Source: CAYJPV01 sp964547975
Lineage (GTDB): Bacteria; Acidobacteriota; Vicinamibacteria; Vicinamibacterales; JAKQTR01
Length of the DNA stretch: 15,577 nt
Direction of reading: 5' to 3'
Assembly: GCA_964547975.1 (NCBI GenBank)
Contig: CAZJRM010000127.1
Location: forward strand, 1 to 15,577
Shown here: positions 6,758-14,312 of the stretch, piece after piece
How positions within the stretch are numbered: position 1 is the first letter of the stretch
How the letters are laid out: every line of letters starts with the position of its first letter
The notes under the pieces: model-generated
What the model was told of the DNA's origin: nothing
Databases searched by the model: none
The model's input: only the letters and a program-made list of their open reading frames with translations
Translations under genes and position numbers: made by a program

Positions 6758-7157
6758 GTATTCCGTGACCAAGCGGATCGATTTCTGTTACGGCCACCGC
6801 CTGCTCGACTACGACGGCGTCTGCAAGCATCCTCACGGCCATAACGCCGTGGCGGAAATCGAGGTGCGCAGCGGCGAACTCGACCACCGCTGCATGGTGT
6901 GCGATTTCGGCGACATCAAACGCGTCGTCAAAGGCTGGATCGACGAGACCATCGATCACAAGATGATCCTCCGCCGGGACGACCCCCTGGTCAAGCCGCT
7001 CGCCGAACTCGGCGAACCGATGTTTCTCGTCGACAGCAACCCGACCGTGGAACACATCGCGAAGATCATCTACGACTACGCCGTGTCCCAGCGCCTGCCG
7101 GTGCAGGCCGTCCGCGTCTGGGAAACCCCGACGTCGTTTGCCACCTTCAACGGCTGA
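6756..7157 (+). CDS. queD: 6-carboxytetrahydropterin synthase
   Basis: QueD makes 6-carboxy-5,6,7,8-tetrahydropterin from dihydroneopterin triphosphate, the step that follows GTP cyclohydrolase I in the 7-deazaguanine pathway. All expected residues of the 6-pyruvoyl-tetrahydropterin synthase fold are present: zinc ligands His14, His27 and His29 (GHRLL and HPHGH), the active-site Cys23 a few residues before HPHGH, DFGDIK, the PTVEHIA segment and the catalytic Glu in VWETPTS. At 133 residues it has the usual bacterial length. ATG 6756 (MYSVTKRIDF) fits the family better than ATG 6747, which would lie within the -10 element. The gene is divergent from queC and 6 bp ahead of the HAD phosphatase gene, with which it probably forms an operon. 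Confidence 0.94.
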   Translation: MYSVTKRIDFCYGHRLLDYDGVCKHPHGHNAVAEIEVRSGELDHRCMVCDFGDIKRVVKGWIDETIDHKMILRRDDPLVKPLAELGEPMFLVDSNPTVEHIAKIIYDYAVSQRLPVQAVRVWETPTSFATFNG

Positions 7158-7163
7158 CGCACC

Positions 7164-7835
7164 GTGCTGCTCGTCTTCGACTTCGACGGCACGCTCATGG
7201 ACACGCTGCGCGATCTCACCGAGGCCGCGAGCGACCTGGCCGAAGCGTACGGCGGCGTCCGCCTGACCGAGGCGCAGGCGGCGGCCATGATTGGCGATGG
7301 CGCCCCGGTCTTCGTGGGGCGGATCCTCGCGCACGTGGGGCTGGCCGAGGTGCCCGAGGGGGCGGTGGCCCGCTATCTCGACTTCTACGAACGTCGCGTG
7401 TTCGATCATACGGCGCCGTACCCCGGGGTCGCCGAGTTGCTCCGGCGCCTGTCGGGCACGCACAGGCTGACGTTGCTGACCAACAAGCCGGAGGCGTCGG
7501 CGCGGGCGCTGCTCCATCACACGGGACTCGACACGCTGCTCGACGACTGCGTGTTTGGTGACGGCGCGTGGCCGCGCAAGCCGGATCCCGCCGGCCTGCG
7601 ATGGCTGATGGCGCGCGCAGGGGCCGGACCCGGCGACACGGTCATGGTGGGTGACTCGATCATGGATCTCGAAGCCGGCCGGGCCGCCGGCGTGCGCGTG
7701 TGCCTGGCGAAGTACGGCTTCGGCTTCGAACGGATCCCCGCGGCCGCCATCCGGCCGGAAGACGGCGTGATCGAAACGCCGATGGCGCTCGCCGACTGGA
7801 TCGGTCAGGTCGCGGCGACGGCCGCGGGCGGCTGA
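7164..7835 (+). CDS. HAD-family phosphatase, phosphoglycolate phosphatase-like
   Basis: A 223-residue HAD hydrolase with a helical cap after the first motif, the arrangement of phosphoglycolate phosphatase and related sugar-phosphate phosphatases. Motif I is FDFDGT (nucleophile Asp6, acid/base Asp8), motif II Thr106 in LLTNKP, motif III Lys139 in WPRKPDP, and motif IV GDSIMD (Asp164, Asp168), so it should be active. It begins with GTG 7164, because the first strand (LLVFDFDG) starts immediately there and the queD stop lies 6 bp upstream. Gph is the best guess at the substrate, but the family is broad and the queuosine neighbours do not decide it. Confidence 0.87.
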   Translation: MLLVFDFDGTLMDTLRDLTEAASDLAEAYGGVRLTEAQAAAMIGDGAPVFVGRILAHVGLAEVPEGAVARYLDFYERRVFDHTAPYPGVAELLRRLSGTHRLTLLTNKPEASARALLHHTGLDTLLDDCVFGDGAWPRKPDPAGLRWLMARAGAGPGDTVMVGDSIMDLEAGRAAGVRVCLAKYGFGFERIPAAAIRPEDGVIETPMALADWIGQVAATAAGG

Positions 7836-7844
7836 GGGCAGACC

Positions 7845-8273
7845 ATGGACGTCGACACCAGCGGCTGGACCGGAGAGGGCACGTTCACGCCGGTGCTCGT
7901 CGCCGCACTCGAGCGGATCGATGCGATCGCCGCGTTGCGTGTCGAAGATGCGCCGGCGAGTCGTGCCGACACGGGCTACGCCCTCATCGCCAACGAGATC
8001 TTCGTGTCGTTCAGGACCGAACAGCAGGCGGAAGCCGTGAAGCGGTTCGGGTTCCTGCCGGCCACGAAGCGGGTGACCGTCCCCACGATGACGCTTGCCG
8101 GGCTCGCGGATGTACTGGCGGGCGTCGAAGACGTCGGCGCACCTGACTACGGCGACGAAGGCATGCTACAGTACTTGCGGACCGAGCGGATTGTTCCGCC
8201 CTACCAGACCCGGGGAATCAAGGTCGTGGAGCTGGTCCGCGTCTACGGCTTCGGCATCCCACCCCGGCCCTAA
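7845..8273 (+). CDS. Hypothetical protein, 142 residues
   Basis: An uncharacterised soluble protein; I do not recognise its family. It starts 9 bp after the HAD phosphatase stop with the same codon style, so it is probably in the same transcript. The sequence alternates short helices and strands with no signal peptide, membrane segment or Cys. A central stretch (YALIANEIFVSFRTEQQAEA) reads as two strands and a helix, and the C-terminal third is rich in aromatic residues and Gly (PPYQTRGIKVVELVRVYGFG). Continuous coding with no internal stops and conserved spacing to both neighbours support it as real. Confidence 0.7.
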   Translation: MDVDTSGWTGEGTFTPVLVAALERIDAIAALRVEDAPASRADTGYALIANEIFVSFRTEQQAEAVKRFGFLPATKRVTVPTMTLAGLADVLAGVEDVGAPDYGDEGMLQYLRTERIVPPYQTRGIKVVELVRVYGFGIPPRP

Positions 8274-8294
8274 TCCTGCCCCTCGTCGTGACGT

Positions 8295-10721
8295 ATGCGC
8301 GTCCATTCGAATACGAGACGTGTGCCCGTGGCACGGCCACGTTCGTCGTCTCCGGCCTGCGAGATGCCGGTGGTGTCTTCCGGCGTCCCGCGTTCTCCGT
8401 GGTGGTCCAGCCCATGGCTGATCGCCCTTCTGCTCGTGCTTCTCACCGTCGTCGTCTACCTCCCGGCGATGCGCGCCGGTTACCTCTGGGACGACGATGT
8501 CTACCTGACAGCCAATCCCCACCTCCGTAGTCTGTCCGGATTGTCCGACATCTGGTTCCGGATCGGGACGACGAACATGTACGTGCCGATGGTGTTCACC
8601 ACCTTCTGGGTCGAGCACCACCTCTGGGGCCTGGAACCGCTGGGGTATCACCTCGTGAACCTCGCCTTCCACGCGGCCGCCGTCGTCCTGCTGTGGAGGC
8701 TGTTCCGGCGGCTGGCGCTTCGCGGGGCGTGGCTCGCCGCGGCGCTCTTTGCCGTGCATCCGGTGATCGTCGAATCGGTGATGTGGGTCACCGAACTGAA
8801 GAACGTGCAGTCCGCGTGTTTCGGGCTGGCATCGCTGCTCGCGTTCTTCCGATACCGGCCGCTCGATGGCGGGCCGACCTCGCCGCGCGGCCGTGTCCGC
8901 GACTACGGGCTGGCGCTCGTGCTGTTCGGCGCGGCTCTGCTAAGCAAGCCGGTGGTCGTCGGCGCGGTGCCGGTCATCGCGGTGCTCATCTGGTGGAAAG
9001 ACGGCCGGGTGCGGCGGTCGGATCTGCTGGCGCTGGCGCCCATGCTGGTGATGGGGCTCGCCGCGGGCTTCGTCGCGATCTACGTCGAGCGTCACTTCGG
9101 CGGCGCCAGCGGCAGCGCGTGGCAGCTCGGCTGGGCGGATCGTGTCCTCGTGGCGGGGCGGTCCGTGTGGTTCTATGCCGCGACCCTGATGTGGCCGGCG
9201 GGGTTGCTGCCGATCTACCCGCGATGGGACATCCAGACGGGCGCGTGGTGGCAGTACCTGTTTCCGATCGGAGCGCTGGCCGTGGTGGCCACGTTGTGGG
9301 CGCTGCGGCACCGCATCGGCCGCGGGCCCGTCGCGGCCGTGGCCAGTTTCGGCCTGCTGCTGTCGCCGCTGATTGGCATTTTCAACGTGTCGTACCACCT
9401 GTACTCGTTCGTGGCCGATCACTTCCAGTACCACGCCACGCCTGCGGTCTTTGCCCTGTTCGGATCGGGACTGGAGACGGTGCGCCGGCGATTCGGCGGC
9501 CGCACGGCGTCCCGCGTGACCGCCGGCGTCGCGGGGCTTGCCGTCGTCGTGCTGGCCGTGCTGGCGCAGCAGCACACGCGCGTATTCACGAACGAGCGGA
9601 CGCGGTGCGAGGCGGTCCTTGCGGGCAACCCGCAATGCTGGGTCGCCATGAACAACCTGGGTGTCGCGCTCAAGGGCGAAGGACAGCCGCGGGCGGCCGT
9701 CGAATGGTACGAACGCGCGCTGAGCGTCCGCCCCGTCTATCCCGAGGCGCACAACAATCTGGGCGTCGCGCTGCAGGCGCTCGGCGACGTTGGTGGTGCC
9801 CTTCGGCACTACGATGAGGCCCTTCGCCTCTGGCCCGATTACGCGCTGGCCCACAATAACCGGGCGACCGCCCTTGCGAACGCCGGACAGACGGACGCGG
9901 CGGTCCAGGCGCTGCAGGAAGCCCTCGCGCTCAACCCCGGCAGTGCCGATGCGCACAACAACGCGGCGAAGGTCCTGGCGTCCGCCGGGCGCACCGCCGA
10001 GGCGCTGCGGGAACACCAGGAGGCGCTGCGCATCGACCCGGCGAATGCCGACGCGCACCACGCGCTCGGCGTGACACTGGCGGGCGCAGGCCGCTGCTAC
10101 GAGGCCATCGACGCGTACGGGGCGGCCCTCCGAATCAGCCCGGACGATGCCGAGATCCTCACCGACCTGGGGGCCGCATACGCGTGCACCGGCAACCTGC
10201 CGGCGGCCGTCTCCGAGTACCGGGCCTCGATTCAGCTCGCCCCGGCGAACCCGCGGGCCCACAACGGTCTGGGCCTCGCGGAAGCCTGGTCGGGCCAGAC
10301 CGAAGCGGCGGCCCGGGAGTTCCAGGTCTCCCTCCGAATCGACCCCGCCTATGCCGAGGCCCGCAACAACTACGGAACGCTGCTGGCGTCGCGCGGCCTC
10401 CTCGATGAGGCGATCGTGCAGTTCCGTGAAGCCGTTCGCCTGAAACCGGGTTACGCTGAAGCGCACAGCAACCTGGGCACGGCGCTGGCGGCCACCGGCC
10501 GCCTGCAGGAGGCCGTGACGGTGCTCGGCGAGGCCGTGCAGCTGGCCCCCGGGTCGGCAGAGGCCCGCAAACGGCTGGGTCTGGCGCTCGCCGAGGCCGA
10601 CAGGCTCGATGAAGCGGCGGCGCAGTTGCAGCGGGCCGTCGAACTGGATCCGTCGGATGAGGCGGCGAAGCGGAACCTCGACCAGGTGCGCCGATTGCAC
10701 ACGGCTGCACCGGTTCGCTGA
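8295..10721 (+). CDS. GT-C-like membrane protein with ten TPRs
   Basis: An 808-residue protein with an N-terminal multi-pass membrane half and a C-terminal tetratricopeptide half. The layout resembles TMTC-type O-mannosyltransferases and their bacterial relatives. The first membrane helix is about residues 41-55. A first external loop has acidic Asp66-68 (YLWDDDVYLTANPHL), where GT-C glycosyltransferases keep catalytic acids. A second conserved loop, HPVIVESVMWVTELKN, also matches that family. Roughly eight to ten more hydrophobic segments run to residue 430. From about residue 452 ten TPR units of 34 residues follow in register, mostly with the ending P.(Y/S/N)A(E/D)A. A role in protein or polymer glycosylation is inferred. 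No Shine-Dalgarno precedes ATG 8295; a second in-frame ATG lies at 8364. Confidence 0.82.
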   Translation: MRVHSNTRRVPVARPRSSSPACEMPVVSSGVPRSPWWSSPWLIALLLVLLTVVVYLPAMRAGYLWDDDVYLTANPHLRSLSGLSDIWFRIGTTNMYVPMVFTTFWVEHHLWGLEPLGYHLVNLAFHAAAVVLLWRLFRRLALRGAWLAAALFAVHPVIVESVMWVTELKNVQSACFGLASLLAFFRYRPLDGGPTSPRGRVRDYGLALVLFGAALLSKPVVVGAVPVIAVLIWWKDGRVRRSDLLALAPMLVMGLAAGFVAIYVERHFGGASGSAWQLGWADRVLVAGRSVWFYAATLMWPAGLLPIYPRWDIQTGAWWQYLFPIGALAVVATLWALRHRIGRGPVAAVASFGLLLSPLIGIFNVSYHLYSFVADHFQYHATPAVFALFGSGLETVRRRFGGRTASRVTAGVAGLAVVVLAVLAQQHTRVFTNERTRCEAVLAGNPQCWVAMNNLGVALKGEGQPRAAVEWYERALSVRPVYPEAHNNLGVALQALGDVGGALRHYDEALRLWPDYALAHNNRATALANAGQTDAAVQALQEALALNPGSADAHNNAAKVLASAGRTAEALREHQEALRIDPANADAHHALGVTLAGAGRCYEAIDAYGAALRISPDDAEILTDLGAAYACTGNLPAAVSEYRASIQLAPANPRAHNGLGLAEAWSGQTEAAAREFQVSLRIDPAYAEARNNYGTLLASRGLLDEAIVQFREAVRLKPGYAEAHSNLGTALAATGRLQEAVTVLGEAVQLAPGSAEARKRLGLALAEADRLDEAAAQLQRAVELDPSDEAAKRNLDQVRRLHTAAPVR

Positions 10722-10723
10722 GC

Positions 10724-10752
10724 CCCGGCCGAAGACTGGCCGTCCGGCCGGG
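10724..10752 (+). terminator. Weak GC hairpin after the TPR gene
   Basis: CCCGGCCG (10724-10731) can pair with CGGCCGGG (10745-10752) around a 13-nt loop, just after the stop at 10721. No T-run follows, so it is not a classical intrinsic terminator. It may only be GC-rich chance. TAATGT at 10761-10766, just downstream, could be a -10 for the next gene. Confidence 0.25.
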
Positions 10753-10828
10753 AATCCAGCTAATGTCGTGCGGCCCAGCCGCCGACAACTGGACAGGAGT
10801 GGAAACCTCTGCTCTGCCGGAAGGCTCT

Positions 10829-12622
10829 GTGCCACTGATTGACTCACTCATCGCTGCCGTCCTGAAGTCCAACGGGGACGGGCTCGTCATGCACGTGGGC
10901 GAACGCCCGTACGTCCTGACGTCCGCCGGGCCTACCAACCTGGCGGACCGGCCGATGAGCTTCGACGCGATGAACAACGTCCTGGCCGACCTCCTGACGG
11001 TCGAGGACGACCTGACGCTCCGTGAAGTGGGCGCTGTCGAAAAAGACATCAGCCTCCCCGCCGCGCCCGGCGAGGCGTTCAGGCTGGTGGCCGCCCGGGG
11101 CGGCCAGGATATCTGGGTCGAACTCCGGCGCCTTCGCGCGACGCCTTCGTCTACCCAGGTCTTCGTGCCTCAGTCGCCCCGCGCGACCGAGTCGCCCGTC
11201 GAGTCCGTGCCGAGGCCGCGGATGGCGCCGAGCCACCCCGAGGCGATCCCGGCCGCGCCGGCGTCGCCGCCACCTCCGGTCCCGTCCTACACCCCGATCT
11301 TCACGCCGACGCCGAAGACGGCGACGTCGACGCCATCCCCGGCCGCCCCGCAGCCAGGCCGGCCCGCGTCCCCGTCTCGACCGCCCCACGCGCCGCGCGA
11401 ACCGCCATCGCCCGTGCAGCGCCCCACACCGGCGCCGCGCGACGTGCAGCCCGGCGTGGTGCTTCCGTTGGCGCGCGGACCCATTCGCGGAGATGTCGGC
11501 CGGCCCACGCCGCCGCCGCCGCCCCGCCACCTTGGTGTGGGACGCCTGCTGCGAACCGCCGCGGCGAGAGGCGCATCGTCCCTCTACCTGATGGCCGAGG
11601 CGCGGCCGCACATTCGTGTCGACGACGAGATGCTGGTGCTCGACACCGAGCCGCCGCTGTCCATTCCGGAAGTGGAAGCCCTGGTGCTCGAACTGGCGCC
11701 GAGCAGCTCACGCGAAGCGTTTGCCGGCGGCAGCCCGACCGAATGGGTGTGCGATCTGCCTGATGTCGGGCGCGTCCGATGCCTGAGCTTCCGCGATCAG
11801 CGCGGGCCGGGCGCGGTATTCAGGCTGATTCCCGCCCGGCTCATGTCGGCGGACCAGCTCGGCCTGTCCCGCGACATCCAGGCCCTGTGCAGCGAGCGGG
11901 ACGGCCTCATTCTCGTTGCCGGCCCGCGCCTCAGCGGGAAATCGGCCCTCGTGGCCGCGTTCGTGGACCTCATCAATCGCAACCGCGCCGACTACATCAT
12001 CACCCTCGAGTCGGAGATCAAGTTCGTCCATGACAACCGGAAGAGCATGATCAGCCAGCGCGAGGTGCGAGGCGACGGCGAGGCCATGACGTCGAGCCTG
12101 CGGTCCGCGCTCCGGGAAAATCCCGACCTGCTCGTTGTCGATGACCTGCGCAGCCCGGATGCCATCGTGCAGGCCGTCGATGCGGCCGACTCGGGCCACC
12201 TCGTCATCGCCTCGGTCACGGCGCACACGACGATGACCGCGGTGGCGCGTCTCATCGAGAGCGTCCCGATGGAGCGCCAGCCCCACATGGCGCTGGCGCT
12301 GGCCGAAACCCTCCGCGGCGCCGTCGCGCAGGTCCTGCTGCGCAAGGCGGGCGGCGGGCGCGTGGCCGCGCGTGAACTGCTCCTGAACACGCCCGGCGTG
12401 TCGGCGCTCCTCGCCGAGGGCAAGGTGAGCCAGCTGTCGCTGGCCATCGAGTCGGGGCGGAAGTACGGGATGATCCCGATGAACGACGCGCTGGCCGCTT
12501 TCGTGCAGAGTGGCGCGGTCGACGCTCGCGAGGCCTACCGCAAGGCCTTCGACCGCGTGGCGTTCATCGAACTGCTGCGCCGCGACGGCGTCGACACGTC
12601 GTTCGTCGAACGCCTCGCCTGA
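10829..12622 (+). CDS. PilT-like ATPase with duplicated N-terminal domain
   Basis: A 597-residue protein related to PilT/GspE secretion and pilus-motor ATPases. Residues 1-100 (PLIDSLIAAVLK...) and 233-350 (GRLLRTAAARGASSLYLMAEARPHIRV) both resemble the PilT N-terminal domain, and residues 104-232 between them are a long Pro/Ala/Ser-rich linker. The ATPase domain has a Walker A GPRLSGKS at 365-372, an Asp-box-like TLESEIKFVHDNRKSMISQREV region, and a Walker B VVDDLRS around 436-442. PilT normally has the pattern GEMRD there. The His box reads SVTAHT, not TLHT. The catalytic Glu is thus Asp, so activity may be altered. GTG 10829 was chosen because it opens the first domain and follows GGAAGG by 4 bases; ATG 10763 adds 22 residues with no family match. 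No other pilus genes are in the window. Confidence 0.85.
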   Translation: MPLIDSLIAAVLKSNGDGLVMHVGERPYVLTSAGPTNLADRPMSFDAMNNVLADLLTVEDDLTLREVGAVEKDISLPAAPGEAFRLVAARGGQDIWVELRRLRATPSSTQVFVPQSPRATESPVESVPRPRMAPSHPEAIPAAPASPPPPVPSYTPIFTPTPKTATSTPSPAAPQPGRPASPSRPPHAPREPPSPVQRPTPAPRDVQPGVVLPLARGPIRGDVGRPTPPPPPRHLGVGRLLRTAAARGASSLYLMAEARPHIRVDDEMLVLDTEPPLSIPEVEALVLELAPSSSREAFAGGSPTEWVCDLPDVGRVRCLSFRDQRGPGAVFRLIPARLMSADQLGLSRDIQALCSERDGLILVAGPRLSGKSALVAAFVDLINRNRADYIITLESEIKFVHDNRKSMISQREVRGDGEAMTSSLRSALRENPDLLVVDDLRSPDAIVQAVDAADSGHLVIASVTAHTTMTAVARLIESVPMERQPHMALALAETLRGAVAQVLLRKAGGGRVAARELLLNTPGVSALLAEGKVSQLSLAIESGRKYGMIPMNDALAAFVQSGAVDAREAYRKAFDRVAFIELLRRDGVDTSFVERLA

Positions 12623-12625
12623 CGT

Positions 12626-12645
12626 CGTCCGGCTGAAGCCGGACG
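12626..12645. repeat. Palindromic REP-like hairpin between convergent genes
   Basis: CGTCCGGC and GCCGGACG form a perfect 8-bp stem around a TGAA loop, starting four bases after the PilT-like gene's stop and ahead of the convergent 144-residue gene. There is no T-run on either strand. The same palindrome, often with a variable loop and followed by CCACG, recurs between genes in Acidobacteriota as I recall. It may act as a bidirectional factor-independent or Rho-assisted terminator. Confidence 0.6.
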
Positions 12646-12657
12646 CCACGAACGTCA

Positions 12658-13092
12658 CTACCGCTCGACCAGATCCGCCACCAGTCCCAGCAGGAATTCG
12701 ACGAGGTCCTCGTCCGTCAGCGACCCGATCGCCTTGCCCGGCGCGAACGGATGTTCGTCCACGAGCACGCGATGGCCGCGTTCGCGCGACAATTCGCAGG
12801 TGACGACCGGCTCGGCGCCAGCCGTGTCGAGGCGCAGGTCCAGATAGGTGCGCGACGAGCGTTCGGACGTCATGCGGACGCCCCCGCCCGGGGTCGTCAC
12901 GCGGTACGGATACCCTTCGGCCGTGAGAATCTGCGAGACCAGCGTCACGACCGGAACCGCGACCGACGGCAGGAATACCGCGTAGTCGCGTTCGGCGGCT
13001 GTCGCGCGTTCGCGGCGGGCCGCGGCGGCGCGTTTCACGTCGGCCAGGCGATTCTGGACGAGTTTCCGGACCTGCGAGACTTCCAGTGCCAT
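12658..13092 (-). CDS. Hypothetical protein, 144 residues
   Basis: An uncharacterised soluble protein that I cannot place in a family. Residues 3-37 are charged and helical (RKLVQNRLADVKRAAAARRE) and could form a coiled coil. The rest is a mixed strand/helix domain ending in an acidic helix (DEDLVEFLLGLVADLVER). It has one Cys and no signal peptide. Its ATG shares one base with the TAA of the CoA-transferase gene (TAATG) and a good GGGAGG lies 8 bases before it, so it is the last gene of the hom operon. Confidence 0.75.
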   Translation of the reverse strand: MALEVSQVRKLVQNRLADVKRAAAARRERATAAERDYAVFLPSVAVPVVTLVSQILTAEGYPYRVTTPGGGVRMTSERSSRTYLDLRLDTAGAEPVVTCELSRERGHRVLVDEHPFAPGKAIGSLTDEDLVEFLLGLVADLVER

Positions 13093-14312
13093 TACACGTT
13101 CCTCCCGGCGTCCTCGACGCCCACCACTCCCGCGTTCCGCAAGGCGTCCACCTCGCCCCTCGACAGACCGGCCAGTTCGGTCAGCACGGCTGCCGTATGT
13201 GCCCCGAGGCGGGGCGGCGGCGTGCGGACCGCTCCGGGCGTCTCTGACAGCTTGATGGGAACCCCGAGGAGTTTCAAGGCCCCGGCCGCCGGATGATCGA
13301 TCTCCTGGATCATCTCACGAGCGGCGACCTGCGGATCGCGCAAGACTTCGTCCAGGGTCCGGACGCTGGCGCACGGCACACCCTCGGGTACCAGGAGGTC
13401 GATCCAGGCCTGCCGGGTGCGGCCGGCGACCAGGGACGCCAGCAACGGCCGCAGTTCCGGTTCGTGGCGGACTCGCCCGGCGTTCGTTCTGAAGCGCGAA
13501 TCGGCGCCGAGCCAGGTTTCTCCGGTCAGCCGGCAGAACGTCCGCCACTGAGCGTCATTGCCGATGGCCAGCACGAGGGTGCCGTCCGCGGCGGCGTACG
13601 TATCGTACGGCGCGATGCTGGGGTGCCGGTTGCCGGAGCGCATCGGTGTGCCGCCCGTCGTGAAGTGGATGCCGGCCTGGTAGGTCAGCAGCGACACCAC
13701 CGAATCGAGCATGCCCACGTCGACGAACTGACCCCGCCCCGTCCGCTCGCGTACGAGCAGCGCCAGCGTGATGCCCTGCACGGCAAACAACCCGGCGACG
13801 ATGTCGGCAATGGCGACGCCGAGGCGGTAGGGTTCGCCGTTCGCGGGGCCGGTGAGGCTCATGAGGCCGCCCTCGGCCTGCACCACGGCGTCGTAGCCCG
13901 GCCTGTCACGCCGCGGACCCGTCGCGCCGAATCCCGTGATGGACGCGTAGACAAGCCGCGGGTACATCGTCGCGAGCGTGTCGTAGCCGAGACCGAGGCG
14001 GTCGAGCGTGCCCGGCGCGAAGTTCTCGATGAGGATGTCGGCCTTCGCGATGAGCGTGTCGAGCACGCGCCGGCCGTCGGGGTGCTTGAAGTCGAGCGCG
14101 ACGCTTTCCTTGTTGCGGTTGATGCTGAGGAAGTACGAACTCTCGCCGCCGACGAAGGGCGGGCCCCACGCGCGCGTGTCGTCGCCGGTGCCCGGGCGCT
14201 CGATCTTGATGACTCTGGCGCCCATGTCGCCGAGCAACATCGTGCAGTAGGGGCCGGACAGCACCCGCGTGAGATCGAGGACGGTCACACCGTCGAGCGG
14301 TCGCATCGTCAT
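13092..14312 (-). CDS. Family III CoA-transferase (CaiB/BaiF type)
   Basis: A 406-residue CoA-transferase of family III, which moves CoA between carboxylic acids through an aspartyl-CoA thioester. The N-terminus LDGVTVLDLTRVLSGPYCTMLLGDMGA and the VIKIERPGTGDD segment are typical, as are NRNKESVALD and the ITGFGATGP / RPGYD stretch. Asp170 in VAIADIVAG aligns with the catalytic Asp169 of formyl-CoA transferase. The length is normal and the gene appears intact. Its substrates cannot be read from sequence; candidates include formyl-, carnitinyl- or dicarboxylic-acid CoA. ATG 14312 overlaps the stop of the glutaredoxin gene as ATGA. Confidence 0.9.
   Translation of the reverse strand: MTMRPLDGVTVLDLTRVLSGPYCTMLLGDMGARVIKIERPGTGDDTRAWGPPFVGGESSYFLSINRNKESVALDFKHPDGRRVLDTLIAKADILIENFAPGTLDRLGLGYDTLATMYPRLVYASITGFGATGPRRDRPGYDAVVQAEGGLMSLTGPANGEPYRLGVAIADIVAGLFAVQGITLALLVRERTGRGQFVDVGMLDSVVSLLTYQAGIHFTTGGTPMRSGNRHPSIAPYDTYAAADGTLVLAIGNDAQWRTFCRLTGETWLGADSRFRTNAGRVRHEPELRPLLASLVAGRTRQAWIDLLVPEGVPCASVRTLDEVLRDPQVAAREMIQEIDHPAAGALKLLGVPIKLSETPGAVRTPPPRLGAHTAAVLTELAGLSRGEVDALRNAGVVGVEDAGRNV

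Noticed and set aside
10763..10828. N-terminal extension of the PilT-like protein from ATG 10763
   Set aside because: The 22 added residues match nothing in the family, and GTG 10829 has a ribosome-binding site and opens the domain.
8940..10847. Long open frame antisense to the TPR gene
   Set aside because: It mirrors the GC-rich codon pattern of the TPR repeats; its own protein is Arg/Gly/Val-rich and has no family motif.
12623..12657. Classical intrinsic terminator
   Set aside because: The stem is good but no T-run follows on either strand, so it is listed as a repeat.
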